A stretch of 64,000 nt of DNA from CAJBLF01 sp964613015 (GTDB lineage: Bacteria > Patescibacteriota > Gracilibacteria > Absconditabacterales > Absconditicoccaceae): contig CAZTFP010000001.1 in NCBI GenBank assembly GCA_964613015.1, positions 9,609 to 73,608 on the forward strand. Direction: 5' to 3'. Position numbers and translations under genes: made by a program. Positions 43,928 through 55,007 of the stretch are shown piece by piece (position 1 is the first letter of the stretch; each line of letters starts with the position of its first letter). The notes beneath the pieces were generated by a model. The model had not been told where the DNA came from and did no database searches. It saw nothing but the letters and a program-made list of their open reading frames with translations.

Positions 43928-45409
43928 TTATTTACTATAATTAGGTGCTTCCTTTGTGATAATTACATCGTGTGGATGACTTTCTTTCATACCAGCCTGA
44001 GTAATTTGGATGAATTCCGTATTTTCTTGTAGGAGCGGGATGGTTTGAGCACCACAATATCCCATACCTGCACGAATACCTCCAATGAGTTGATGAATCA
44101 CTTCTTTGAGTGTCCCTCTGTAGGGTACCATTCCAGCAATTCCTTCAGGTACCAGTTTATTAACATCAAATTCATCTTCCTGGAAGTAGCGATCTTTGGA
44201 TCCTTGTTGCATGGCTTCCAATGATCCCATTCCTCGATATGATTTGAATTTTCTGCCTTCGCGGATAATAGTTTCGCCAGGTGATTCTTCTGTGCCAGCA
44301 AATAATGAGCCAGCCATGATAGTGTCAGCACCTGCGGCCAATGCCTTAACAATGTCGCCGGAATATTTGATGCCACCATCAGCAATCAATGGAATACCGT
44401 ATTTCTTAGTTACTTCATATACGTCCATGATGGCTGATAGTTGTGGAACTCCGATACCTGCGATGATCCTTGTAGTGCAAATTGATCCTGGTCCGATACC
44501 GACTTTTACGGCGTCAACTCCAGCCTCAATCAATGCTTGAGCGGCTTTACCTGTAGCAATATTTCCTGCAACGATATCAACATGAGGATACTGATTTTTG
44601 AGCAGCTTTACCATATTGATGACATGTATTGAATGTCCGTGTGCAGTATCTACAATGATAGCATCTACTCCAGCTTCGATAAGTGCTTTGGCGCGATTTT
44701 CTGCGTCTTTTCCTGTTCCGATAGCAGCAGCAACCCTGAGATGGCCTTTGCTATCTAAGTTTGCATTGGGTGCCTCTTTGCGATTTTCTACGTCTTTTGA
44801 GGTGATTATTCCTACCAATTTGTGTTCTCCATCTACTAACATGATAAGTTTTGTCTCATGCTGTATGAACAATTCCTTTGTTTTTTCGACATCAATATTA
44901 TCTCCTTTTGCAATTTCTTTTAAGAGTATACAAACTGGATTTTTTGTCATAATGTCTGTCAAATGAATGTCTGGATCTTCCCTAAAACGTACATTACTTG
45001 TAGTAATAATACCGACAACTTTTTTTTCTCTCGTGAGTACAGGAATTCCACTGATTTTGTGTTCTTGCCGTAATGCATTAACCACCTTTAATGTGTCGTC
45101 TTCATATACCACGATAGGATTGAAAATAATCGTGCTTTGTGCACGTTTTACTTTGATGACTTCAGTAGCTTGGTTTTCAATGCTCATGTTTTTGTGAATA
45201 ACACCGATGCCACCTTTTATTGCCAAGGATATAGCCAAAGTCGATTCGGTTACTGTATCCATCGCAGCAGAAACAATAGGAATGTTTAGCTGGATATTTT
45301 TGGTAAACCTACTCGTCACTTGTACTTCTTTGGGCAGTACTTCTGAATACTGTGGAACCAGCAATACATCATCGAATGTCAGTCCCAATTTAATTTTTTT
45401 TTCTCGCAT
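43928..45409 (-). CDS. guaB: IMP dehydrogenase
   Basis: 493 aa from ATG 45409 (MREKKIKLGLTFDDVLLVP). Oxidises IMP to XMP, committing purine to GMP. TIM barrel with two CBS modules inserted at about residues 90-210. The catalytic loop is GIGPGSICTTRIIAGIGVPQ with the active Cys, DGGIKYSGDIVKALAAGAD binds phosphate, and the flap follows at FKSYRGMGSLEAM. No UGA codon among roughly 50 glycines. The longer upstream frame to 45478 is unlikely because it crosses the promoter. Divergent from the UGA-rich GuaB1 gene. Confidence 0.97.
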   Translation of the reverse strand: MREKKIKLGLTFDDVLLVPQYSEVLPKEVQVTSRFTKNIQLNIPIVSAAMDTVTESTLAISLAIKGGIGVIHKNMSIENQATEVIKVKRAQSTIIFNPIVVYEDDTLKVVNALRQEHKISGIPVLTREKKVVGIITTSNVRFREDPDIHLTDIMTKNPVCILLKEIAKGDNIDVEKTKELFIQHETKLIMLVDGEHKLVGIITSKDVENRKEAPNANLDSKGHLRVAAAIGTGKDAENRAKALIEAGVDAIIVDTAHGHSIHVINMVKLLKNQYPHVDIVAGNIATGKAAQALIEAGVDAVKVGIGPGSICTTRIIAGIGVPQLSAIMDVYEVTKKYGIPLIADGGIKYSGDIVKALAAGADTIMAGSLFAGTEESPGETIIREGRKFKSYRGMGSLEAMQQGSKDRYFQEDEFDVNKLVPEGIAGMVPYRGTLKEVIHQLIGGIRAGMGYCGAQTIPLLQENTEFIQITQAGMKESHPHDVIITKEAPNYSK

Positions 45410-45449
45410 TTTGTTTATATTTAGTTTGTGATTTTTTATTTGATGAATT

Positions 45450-45478
45450 ATCATAGTTTTTTGTCTGCAATATGTCAA
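45450..45478 (-). promoter_or_regulatory. Sigma-70-like promoter of guaB-purA
   Basis: Read leftward: TTGACA at 45478-45473, 17-base spacer, TATGAT at 45455-45450, about 40 bases before the ATG. Minus-35 is perfect, minus-10 has five of six bases. Confidence 0.7.
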
Positions 45479-45567
45479 ATGGTTTTTTGATGTAAAATAT
45501 TATTGTAAAATCGAGGTAAAATGATATTATCATTCAGAATATTATTTATTTTTATATAGTATTTTCT

Positions 45568-47010
45568 ATGAAATTTAATAATCCACATTATGAAGAGGAA
45601 GAACTTGCCTATGAAGACGTATTTCTTTTTCAAAATTATTTTGATGGAAAATCAAGATTAGATGCTGATGTCCGTCCTATAAAAAATTTATGAATGAATA
45701 TTCCTATCATCACCGCAAACATGAATGCAGTCAGTGGAAAGAGAATGGCAGAAACTATGGCACGTTATGGCTGACTTTCTGTTTTGCCTCAAGATATGGA
45801 TATAGAGACATTAACCAAGATAATCACTCATATACACCATGCTAATGTACAATATGATACGCCTATTACTGTCAAAGCTCACCACACTATCAGAGATGCT
45901 TTGTGAATTATCCACAAAAGAGCCCATAACTCTGTCGTACTTATCGATGATGACGGTAGATCAATAAGTATTTTTAAACCACAAGATTTTGAAAACTTAG
46001 ATCAGTTTACTTTATTGGGAAACATTTCTAGACCGTGACTTATTACCGGGAAAATCTGAATATCTGATGAGGATGCTTTCAATATAATGGATGAAAAAGC
46101 TATTTCTTCTTTGCCTATCGTAGATGAACAATGAATTTTGAAATGAATACTGACCAAAAAAAATACTCTCAGAAATAGTCTTTATGCACCATCACTAGAT
46201 CAAAATGGTAAACTTAACGTAGCTGTTGCCGTCGGTATCAATGGTTGTGAGGAAAAAATATCTCTCTTATATGGTTTAGGAATCAGACTTTTTGTCCTAG
46301 ATACTGCTCATGGCTATCAAAAATCTATGATAGAAAATATCAAAACTATTAGAGCAATATATGGAAAAAATATTACTATCGTTGCAGGAAATGTAATCAC
46401 AGAAGAAGCAACTCGTGATTTACTTTTGGCATGAGCTGATGGAGTGAAAGTTGGTATAGGACCATGAGCAATGTGTACGACACGTATGAAAACATGAGTT
46501 GGTAGACCACAGTTTACTGCAGTATATAAATGTGCGAAAGAAGCAAGAAAACATGGATGATTTGTTCGAGCAGATGGTTGAGTCAAATCACCTAGAGACT
46601 TTATCCTTGCGCTTGCAGCATGAGCGAGTCATGTCATGCGAGGTACGCGATGGGCATGAACTTTCGAGTCTGTGGGTGATGTAAAATATGATGAAGCATG
46701 ACTCATGTACAAAGAAAATTATGGCATGGCTTCCAAAAAAGCGGTAGGAAATAGAAGTCAAAATTTAAGTAAATTTCAGCAAGCACAAAAACAACTGTTC
46801 CGTGAATGAATATCTACATCAAAAATATATATTAAACCCTGAATGGAATCTGTGGGAGATATTGTGGATGAATGTATGACGTGATTACGTAGTTCTATGA
46901 CGTATCTTGGCGCAAAAAATCTAGAAGAATTTTCTGAAAAAGCAATTGTGTGAGTCCAGACGAGTGCTGGATTTGTAGAAGGAACACCCCACGGGAAGGT
47001 GAGAAAATAA
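45568..47010 (+). CDS. GuaB1-type IMPDH-related protein, probable GMP reductase
   Basis: 480 aa. The opening EELAYEDVFLFQNYFDGKSRLDADVRP and ANMNAVSGKRMAETMARYGGLSVLPQDM match the GuaB1 family (GMP reductase activity is described for mycobacterial GuaB1). It has a CBS-like region at about 100-200, and barrel motifs LDTAHGY, VAGNV, ADGVKVGIGPGAMCTTR with catalytic Cys, and ADGGVKSPRDF. Converts GMP to IMP, the reverse direction of guaB. About twenty UGA-Gly codons, roughly half of its glycines; this is the clearest UGA-rich gene next to a UGA-free homologue. Confidence 0.88.
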
Positions 47011-47069
47011 ATAATAATATCTTATCTTATATATATTTTTCACATTAAATTTACAATAATATACATATA

Positions 47070-48029
47070 TTATGTTTGAATCGATGGAGATTGGATGCGA
47101 TCGTATTCTGTTTTTCATGTAACTCTAAATATAAATTCTTTATAAAATTTTGGTGTTATGTTAGCTATACCATTATATTTTTGGGGATATTGTTCATGGA
47201 GTTTGTTTTTAAATTTTTTTACTATTTTTACGGGTAATGTATTCCGATTTTCTCGTATTTTATCAAACAATTTTCCATCTCATTTCTCAAATAATTCTTT
47301 AGAACTTATATTGTTGAGCTGATTTTCTATGTTTTTCTCTGTTTCGTTTAAGCTTTCGCTAGATTTGTTTGATAATAAATTTCAAATATCAATATCTATT
47401 TCATTTTTGTTGTCTGCCATTACTGTTACTACGCCGTTTTTTATTTCAGTTATGGTTCATTCTATCTCTTGTAAAACCAAGCCATCTCTTTTGTATTTAA
47501 CATTATCCCATAACTTAGCTATTTTAATAGATTTATCTAAATTAAAAGGATCTATGTCGCCGTAAATTATTTGTTCTGTACTTTTTTGGTTGATAAACTT
47601 GCTTTCTATTTTAAAATCGTCTGTTATCTTAAATGTGTTATCTCATTTAGTGGTTAATTTCTCTCCATAAGCAGACAGTGAATTATTAACTTCTTTTCAA
47701 ATTATTTTTTTGATATTTTTTACTGTGATGTCATTTAATCAATTTTTATTGTTATTTTTTCGTTCTTCTTTAAGTCTTTCTTTGTTTTGCTGTAAATATT
47801 TAAAATCAAAATGATTATTGTCTAATCTTTCTCTAAAACTTTCTTTCTCTATTTCTGTTTTATCGTTGTTTATTGAATTATCTCCTATAGCAGCTAGAGC
47901 TGTTTCTAAATATTCTTCTGCATTATCATTATTGTTTGTGTTAATAGCTAAAGTTCATGGTTTCCATACCGGTTTCTCCTTTGTAGTGGTGGAGTTTTTG
48001 ATTTCTGTATTATCATTTAATGTTTCCAT
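47070..48029 (-). CDS. Hypothetical Asn/Lys-rich protein
   Basis: 319 aa; family not recognised. The N-terminal half is charged and helical (NKERLKEERKNNNKNGLNDI). A short beta unit GTITEIKNGVVTVMADNKNEIDIDIGNLL is reminiscent of small SH3-like 'I.G.V..I....V.V' folds. The C-terminus is NITPKFYKEFIFRVTGKTEYDRI. No signal peptide or membrane helix. Eight UGA-Gly codons hide it in standard code. Preceded by a perfect sigma-70 consensus promoter. Confidence 0.6.
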
Positions 48030-48064
48030 TATATATATTATATTATAAATTATACATCATACAT

Positions 48065-48092
48065 ATTATATATATAATTATTTTTTTGTCAA
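48065..48092 (-). promoter_or_regulatory. Consensus sigma-70 promoter of the 47070 gene
   Basis: Read leftward: TTGACA at 48092-48087, 16-base spacer, TATAAT at 48070-48065. Both boxes are perfect and lie 36 bases before the ATG. Confidence 0.75.
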
Positions 48093-48096
48093 AATT

Positions 48097-48810
48097 TTAT
48101 AAAATTATACTAATGATTTCTATTGCTTTTTTTTGGTCCATAAAATAGGGTGAGGTTGCTATGGTGATAAGGCAAATATTGTCTACTATTTTTCTTATTA
48201 TTCTACTATCATGTTTTATTTCCTCATGTGATTTTCATTCTCGAAAATCTACATCAATATCCAGGATATAATTATAGGTATGAAAATCTAATGTCTCCAT
48301 GTTATGCAATGCGTATTGGCTTCTGATCTGAATAATTTCTTTTATAATTCATGCGTCTTTGGCAGAGGTGAGAAAATTACCCACATTACATCCTAAGCTG
48401 GTAAAATTCATTACTTCTTGTCGTGAAGCGTGTGCTGCATTGAAACTATTCTTGTTCTCTTTGGTATCTGCGTGTTGATCGATGTGAATTACAACGAAGG
48501 GCTTTGTGTCCTCAAACTGTTTTGTATATCGGTATCGAAAAAAAAGTGCATGATTGTGATTGTCAAAAATATAGGTAGGTATTCCCTTATATTCTGTCTG
48601 TAGAAAATGTTTGAGTCAGGTGCAGCTTTTTACTTGTCCATTTTCTATTTCTTCAAAAACTATTTCTGATCATTCTTCCAGATCTTCTCCTGTTCATTGG
48701 ATTATATTTGTTACGAATATCTTCCCTTTTGATCAAAGAGCGATTCTTTCATTATAATGAAATTCGTTGTTTCAAATCGGATCGGTGATATATGTTCAGA
48801 TTTTGTACAT
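48097..48810 (-). CDS. UPF0489-family protein (arginase-fold, peptide-arginase-like)
   Basis: 237 aa. Landmarks IFDNHNHALFFRYRY, VIHIDQHADT and YNYILDIDVDFREG correspond to the His/Asp metal sites of the UPF0489 family. That family is related to ureohydrolases and includes peptide arginases that turn Arg into ornithine in modified peptides. The metal-binding residues appear intact, so hydrolase activity on an amidino substrate is plausible; no precursor-peptide gene is recognised here. Eight UGA-Gly codons hide it in standard code. A palindrome at 48851 lies just upstream. Confidence 0.72.
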
Positions 48811-48850
48811 AATTAATTATTGATAAAAGATTATTTCACTCGCGATAAAT

Positions 48851-48868
48851 GTCCCGACAAATCGGGAC
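48851..48868. repeat. Perfect palindrome
   Basis: GTCCCGA / TCGGGAC, 7-bp stem with loop CAAA, GC-rich in an AT-rich 133-base gap downstream of the delta' gene. No T run on either side, so not a standard terminator. Could be a regulatory site or dispersed element. Confidence 0.5.
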
Positions 48869-48943
48869 GACAAAATGTGGTTGTATTTGGGCAATTATTC
48901 GTCTATTATTCGTTAACTTTTTGTCTATTTTTCGTTTGTTTAT

Positions 48944-49855
48944 TTAGTTATCGAGTAGTCAGTAGAGGAGGAGATTCTCTATATTTACATTTGTTCTCAT
49001 AAGTCTTTTGGTAGTTAATCGCCTTTGTCCTTTTTCTTCCATGTGATGATTTATACAATATCAGATTCGTCCATCAATGAATGCTTCTAGGATTCCGTAT
49101 TTATATAGTTTTTTGAGTGCATCGTGGCTGAAAAAGCGCTTCTTATCTGTAGATAAATTATGAATTAGATTGATAAATGTTTTTTCTAGATCAGGTTCTT
49201 TGCTTATCATATCATAGATACGTTGTACAATCCCTGGTTTTCCCATAGCCATATTTATGACTAATTGCTTGAGTTCTTCGTTTCCGCTGAATATGTTTTT
49301 ATCATCCATCCACTGTGACAATTCACTATCTGACAATTCATTGAATTTTATCATCAATGCTCTTGAAAGAATAGTTTCCAAGAGTTGTGTTGTATTTGAT
49401 GTGGTGGCAATAATCAGTCTTTTGGGTAATGGTTCTTCACATGTTTTGAGAAAGGCATTTGCTGCCTCAGGAAGCATTCTTTCTATGTTTTCCAAAAATA
49501 CTATTTTATATTTTCCTATAGCCGATTGTTGAAGTCGAGTATTGATGTCTCTGATACCGATGTCTTGATAATTCTGTTCTTTGATGAGTGTCTTGAATGT
49601 GTCTGAAGTCAGTACGGTTTTTAATTTGAGATTATGTTTTTTTTCTAATTGTTCAGAGAAATCTTGTATTTGAAGTACATCAGTCACAAAATAATTCCCC
49701 ATTTTTTTTTTGAGTAATTCTTTTATGATATTCGATTTCCCTATATGTTGTGGTCCGCTAATAATCAAAAAATGAGGAGCTTTTGAATCACCAGAAAAAA
49801 ACATATCAATATAGCTAGTCAATGTTTGTATACTTTCTTGATTACCTATGTACAT
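48944..49855 (-). CDS. DNA polymerase III subunit delta' (HolB-like)
   Basis: 303 aa clamp-loader subunit. P-loop-like LIISGPQHIGKSNII at about residue 30; IVFLENIERMLPEAANAFLKTCEEP is the sensor region typical of DnaX/HolB; LIIATTSNTTQLLETILSRALMIKF is sensor-1 and the arginine region. Delta' proteins commonly have partly degenerate nucleotide sites. The C-terminal extension after FIDGRI continues through two UGA-Gly codons to UAA at 48944. Confidence 0.88.
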
Positions 49856-50022
49856 ACGTGAGAAAACGTTTAAACGATAAAATGATACTTGAGCATAAAA
49901 AAATTGTCTGTAAAAACAATATTTAATTTTACTGTATGATACGGTAAAATACTATTTTATCTTGTTTTTTTTACATACAAGAATAAACATACTTCTATGT
50001 TTTTATTTTTTTTTATTTTTTT

Positions 50023-50568
50023 ATGATTCCAAAAAAAGTTTTCTTCACTAAGGGTGTCGGTGTTCACAAAGATAAATTAGCTAGTTTTGAACTTGCATTG
50101 AGACAAGCATGAATAGAAAAATGCAATCTCGTTTATGTATCGAGTATCTATCCTCCTACGTGTAAAATCATCTCAAAATCTGAATGAGAAAAAATGCTTG
50201 CACCAGGTCAGATAACTTTTTGTGTCATGGCAAGAATGGATACTAACGAACCAAATAGACTCATTTCCGCTTCCATCGGATTGGCCATACCAGCAGATAG
50301 TGAAAATTACTGATATCTTTCTGAGCATCATGGATATGGTGAAACTGAAGAGAAGACTTGAGATTATGCTGAAGATCTTGCAGCAACTATGTTGGCAACT
50401 ACCTTGTGAATCGAGTTTGATGCTGATAAAAATCGAGATGAAAGAAAACAAGAATATATTGCTAGTGGAAAAATATTCAAAACCAGAAATATAGCACAAT
50501 CTGCACAGTGAAATAAAGATGGTTTACGAACTACTGTTATTTCATCAGCTGTTTTTATATTAGAATAA
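50023..50568 (+). CDS. Pyruvoyl-dependent arginine decarboxylase
   Basis: 181 aa, normal size. Self-cleaves to a beta and an alpha chain with an N-terminal pyruvoyl group; the cleavage site is the Ser-Ser in NLVYVSSIYPP (about residue 42). Converts arginine to agmatine. KKVFFTKGVGVHKDKLASFE opens the protein, and EHHGYGETEEKTGDYAEDLAATMLATTLGIEFD is the conserved alpha-chain stretch. Seven UGA-Gly codons. It may serve polyamine synthesis or acid/energy metabolism; no downstream polyamine gene is seen. Confidence 0.93.
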
Positions 50569-50597
50569 ATTGTTGAATTTATTTATTGCGTCGTTCT

Positions 50598-51425
50598 ATG
50601 AAATTTCTTTTTTCTTTACGTAAAAAAATTTGATATATAGCTAATGTATCATTTATGACTCCTTTTTTGATTCATGGATTTGTTGTTCTTTTCCCTATTC
50701 TTTCTCTTGTGGTTGGTATAACTTATATTTTTAGAGGATCACCATGGAAAAAGATTACAACATCTCAAAAAATAGATACACTTCCATTAGAAAAGATCTC
50801 TCTCTCTGCTCATAACTCTGATTATCCCTTTGCTTGTGGTCCTGCATCCATTCAGATGTTGCTTGATAAATTATGAATTCTTGTTTCTCAAGATACAATA
50901 GCTGAAATTAATTGAAAGATTTCCGTCGGTACGAGTCCGTGGGAAGTGAAAAAACTTCTCAATACTATTTTTTCTTTACATAAAAGTCATTATTGTGCTC
51001 AGGTATATCCTTATACTTCTTTTGAAATGATACAACAAAAACTATATGATTGAGAACCAGTCTTTGTTCTGCTTGTAATTAAATTTTATGAAGAATGATT
51101 TAGTAATCATGCATACTATCCTCATTTCTGTCTTATTACCAATATTACTGATGATACCATAACATTACAAAGTCCTTTTTACAAAAGAAATCATTGAGAA
51201 AATAGTCTCGGAGAATTGATTTTTTCTTTTGATGATTTTTTGGAAAAATTTTACGTATATCCGTCTGTCATTAAACAATTGGAGTTTAGACCTAGGTATG
51301 TAAAAAATATTTTTCTACGTATCCGAAATAAATATATTAATTTTGGTTTTGTATTTTATATATTTGCTTCTTATTATTTGTGAATTTTACATCCTGGAAT
51401 AAGTATCCAGATTGAAAAAAATTAA
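50598..51425 (+). CDS. Membrane-anchored C39-like cysteine peptidase
   Basis: 275 aa. One transmembrane helix at about 22-45. Catalytic Cys in FACGPASIQMLLDKL (about residue 90), and the general-base His in YYPHFCLITNITDDTITLQSPF. The Asp expected for the triad fits TDDT or QSPF. A hydrophobic C-terminal segment (INFGFVFYIFASYYLG) could be a second membrane anchor. C39-like enzymes process leader peptides or act on cell wall substrates; no ABC transporter is attached. Seven UGA-Gly codons. It starts 29 bases after the arginine decarboxylase gene. Confidence 0.78.
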
Positions 51426-51443
51426 AAAATGTTTTATATAATA

Positions 51444-53621
51444 TTATCCCTGCATTGCTTTGATGATCTCTGGTATGAATTCATCTAAAGAGATAGCCAG
51501 GTATTTTTCGCAATTGTGTACGTCTTCTCTATCAACTCCTGCTGCAAATTTTTTATCTTTTAACTTTTTCTTTACTGAAGAATACTCCATTCCTATAAGT
51601 CCTGTTGGTCTCATCAATCCTACAGCATAGACAAATCCCGTTAGTTCATCTACTGAAACTAAATATCTTCTCAATAAAGAGCTTACAGTTACTGATGTCT
51701 TGGCTGTATAATGAGATTTTATATCATCTACTAAACATTGAGGTAATTGAATTTCTCCGACAATCTTTTCAAATTCTTCTCCCAAATGTTTGCTTGGATC
51801 TTTACCAATATGATCTCGATCAATATCATGGAGAAGTCAGGCAATATACCAAAGTTCTTGATTCTGATGTAATTTTTTTGCAAAATATTTCATAACATTT
51901 GCCACATCCAAACAGTGTCTGTAAGTTTCTTTGAGATATTTCTTTGCGAGATTTTCTACAGCTTCGAGTGTTGGTAATGTTCCATAAAGAGCAGCAATAT
52001 CCACTTCACATATTTCTATTTCTTCTTTTTTTTCTGGTTTCATAAGTGGAAATAATACTACATCTCTGATATTGTCTTGTTCTGTAATGATTGCTAATAA
52101 CCTTTCGAGTCCCATTCAGAAGCCTGATTGTGGTGGCATACCATATTCCATGGCAGTTACAAAATCATCATCACTTGCAGTTGCTTCTTCGTCACCATTT
52201 GCAGCAGCTTCAGCTTGTTTATCAAAATTTTCTTGTTGTAAAATAGGATCTACAAGCTCAGAATATGCTTTACAAATTTCTCGTCCATTAACTAATAATT
52301 GAAATTGTTCAACAATATTTGTGTTATTGTCTGAAGCTCTTGCCAACGGTTGCATGATAACGGGATAATTGTAAATGAATGCTGGACCAGTAATTGTAGG
52401 TCTCAAAACTTTTTTATACAAATAATCTATCAATGTTGTCGTTCCCATGTTGTCCATTCTCTCAAACATAATATCTTTTGCTTTGATATCTGCTTTGAGT
52501 TTGTCCGCATCGTCCATACCATATTTTGTGATATCTATTCCACTTGCTTCCTGGATACCCTTCGTAAAATCTATTCTTTTCCATGGAGTAGTAAAATCTA
52601 CTTCTTTGATATTCCCTTCTTTGTCTTTGACGTTTAATATTTTTGATAAGCCAAGTGTATCGAACATATAGGTGAACATTTTTTCTGTAAACTTCATATT
52701 GTCTTCATAGTTTCGATAGACAGCATAATGTTCTACTTGCGTAAATTCCTGGATGTGCGTAGGATCTGATCATTCATTTCTAAAATCTTGTCCGATTTCA
52801 AATACTTTTTCAAATCTTCCAACGGTTGCTTTTTTTAATCCTGTTTCAAATGCAATTCTCAGAAATACCTCAGTATCATAGTCATTGTGATGTGTTACAA
52901 ATGGTCTTGCTGCGGCTCCAGAAGCCGAATTTCCCAATATATTTGTCTGAATTTCCGTAAATCATTCTTGCGTATAAAATCTTCTCAATGCTTGATAGAG
53001 TTTTGATTTTAATAAAAATCTTTTGTAGGTTTCCGGATTCATCGTCAAATCCAAGTATCTTTTCCTATAGAGTTCTTCTTGGTCTTGGAGTCCGTGAAAT
53101 TTTTCTGGTAATGGCCTGATTGCTTTGGATAAAAACTTACATTCTGACACAAATATGGTAAGTTCTCCTTTGTGTGTTTTGAATATTTCTCCACGTACAC
53201 CTATAAAATCTCACATATCTATCATTTTTTCTATAAATTTGTATGCAGACATTCCTTCTTCGCTACCGTCTTTCAATGTGGTCACTATTCATTCGTTTGT
53301 AATAAGCGAGCAATTGTCTCTATGAAACATTAACTGAATCTCATCTGTACTATCAAGTAATTTAGCAAATGCTAATTTACCGTGAGTACGATACAACATC
53401 ATTCTCCCTGCAGTTTCCACTTGTATTTGGGGATTGAGAATAATGTCGTTGATATCACGATGTTCTTTGGTTTCGTAGTCCTTTATGATGTCTGAAATCA
53501 GATTTTTTTTATCAAAAGATTGGGCATACGGAATGATTCCCATGCTTTTCATTTTTTTTGCTTTAGCAATACGAACATCACGTTCGTCTTGATGGTCAGT
53601 TATTTTAGCTTCCTTGGTCAT
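51444..53621 (-). CDS. lysS: Lysyl-tRNA synthetase (class II) fused to a C-terminal HD-domain
   Basis: 725 aa. Residues 1-520 are a full class II LysRS: an anticodon-binding OB domain with VETAGRMMLYRTHGKLAFAKLLD, motif 1 around RRFYTQEGFTEIQTNIL, motif 2 with FEIGQDFRNEGSDPTHIQEFTQVEHY, and motif 3 QSGFGMGLERLLAIITEQ. Residues 560-725 form an HD-family phosphohydrolase-like domain: YRHCLDVANVMKYF and GLLHDIDRD supply His and HD, then VDREDVHNCEKYLAISLDEFI as in CPR free-standing HD proteins. The joint lies in one frame without UAA/UAG. The HD half may hydrolyse a nucleotide linked to tRNA charging; this is inference. Several UGA-Gly codons. Confidence 0.93.
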
Positions 53622-53692
53622 AATAGTGATTAATATAGTAAAATGTGTGATTTAGCCTATATATTGTTTTGTCGTTTTCAAGAACAATACTT

Positions 53693-54865
53693 TTACTTTG
53701 TATAGAAATTTTTGGTGTCGAATGTTGTCTGTAAACTGTTTTGGAAGGTATCTATGTTTTGCATACCCAATTTTTTTTGTCGTACTTCTCAATATATTTT
53801 GCTGGTAAGTGTAATTGTAAAATATGGGTTTATTTGCACATTATCTTCAGCCAATGCATATTGTGGGTTTTTTGTTGGATAAACGATTATATTTCGGTCG
53901 CTGATGGTAATATTTTTTTGAAAAAGATTTACTCGACCGTCATCTTGATCAGCAGGAAGTTTGTATCATGGATAGAGCGTATGGTTTATTTCAGCTCAGC
54001 TGCAGATAAATCCTTGCGCATAGTCGCACGCTCGAGTATCTATTTTTCCATCATAGACCCCAGAAGAATTGTTTATATCAAAATCGTGATTGTTCCCTGC
54101 ATCGAACCCCCTGAGCTTTAATATTTGTAGTGTATATCGTTTTTCGCTATCTCCACTAATTATTCCATCATGATTTCGATCTCCACTCTCTATGAGCTTT
54201 CTCCTGATAAATATTCTTGATTTACCGTCTTGGGAAATAAGGTATAGTTCTTTTACGTTCGTGGCGTCGTCTATAGCACTAGGTCACTTCATGACGTTTT
54301 CATCGTCATCATCGTTCCATGCTCATGGCACTGAATCTACATTATTTTTTACGTCTCGGAATTGTCGATAATATTGTCCAAAGGATTGTTGTCCGGTATT
54401 GAGACAGCCTGATCATTTTTGTATACCATCAGTATAAATTATTTTCTGTGGATCCGCTGGATCAGTAATCGTATTTGAACTACAAAAATATATTTTACGT
54501 TGGCTTGAAGTTGCTCATACTATATTGTTGCTGTTTCCATATGCAGTGAACATTGTACAATATCCACCTGTTCCTACATCTCGTGTAAATGGCTGTGTAT
54601 AATTATCACATCAAACATTTTTTCTATTGAAATATTCTTCGTAATCTATGGTATAGTCTTTGAGTAAAAGATTTATTTTTTCTATAGCAAAGTATGAATC
54701 TTGAACTACATTAATCCTTGCTTGGATATTGTATTTGAGTCTAATCATCCTTGTGTAAATATTTATTATTGCAGTTAATAATAAAAAAAAGCTTGTCATA
54801 GCTATGATTACTTCCAAGAGCGTAAACCCTCATATTTTGATGAGGACAAGTCACTTTCTTTTCAT
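53693..54865 (-). CDS. Prepilin-like protein with type IV pilin N-terminus
   Basis: 390 aa. Starts MKRKGLVLIKIG-GFTLLEVIIAM: a prepilin cleavage site Gly-Phe with Glu at +5 and a long hydrophobic helix. The rest is a large extracellular beta-rich domain with NVKELYLISQDGKSRIFIRRKLIESGDRN and many Cys. Likely a minor pilin or pseudopilin; its large size and Cys content suggest an adhesive tip role. Numerous UGA-Gly codons split it in standard code. No pilB, pilC or pilD gene is in the window. Confidence 0.8.
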
Positions 54866-54963
54866 CCTTTGTTTTCTGAGTAAATATGCTTTTACTGTAC
54901 TAATTTTCTTGTGACTTGCAATAATATTTATAGTTTTATAGCCGTATACTCAACATAAAAAAA

Positions 54964-54981
54964 GTGGACATGTATGCCCAC
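54964..54981 (-). terminator. Terminator of the Asn-rich repeat gene
   Basis: Leftward GTGGGCA / TGTCCAC hairpin (one G:U) followed by seven T. Confidence 0.8.
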
Positions 54982-55007
54982 TCTTATCTTTTGTAAAATA
55001 TTTACTT

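Noticed and set aside
42818..45431. Series of plus-strand frames over purA and guaB
   Set aside because: Antisense shadows of conserved, UGA-free genes.
48820..49002. 60-aa plus-strand frame between delta' and the UPF0489 gene
   Set aside because: Overlaps the palindrome and the end of the delta' gene and matches nothing.
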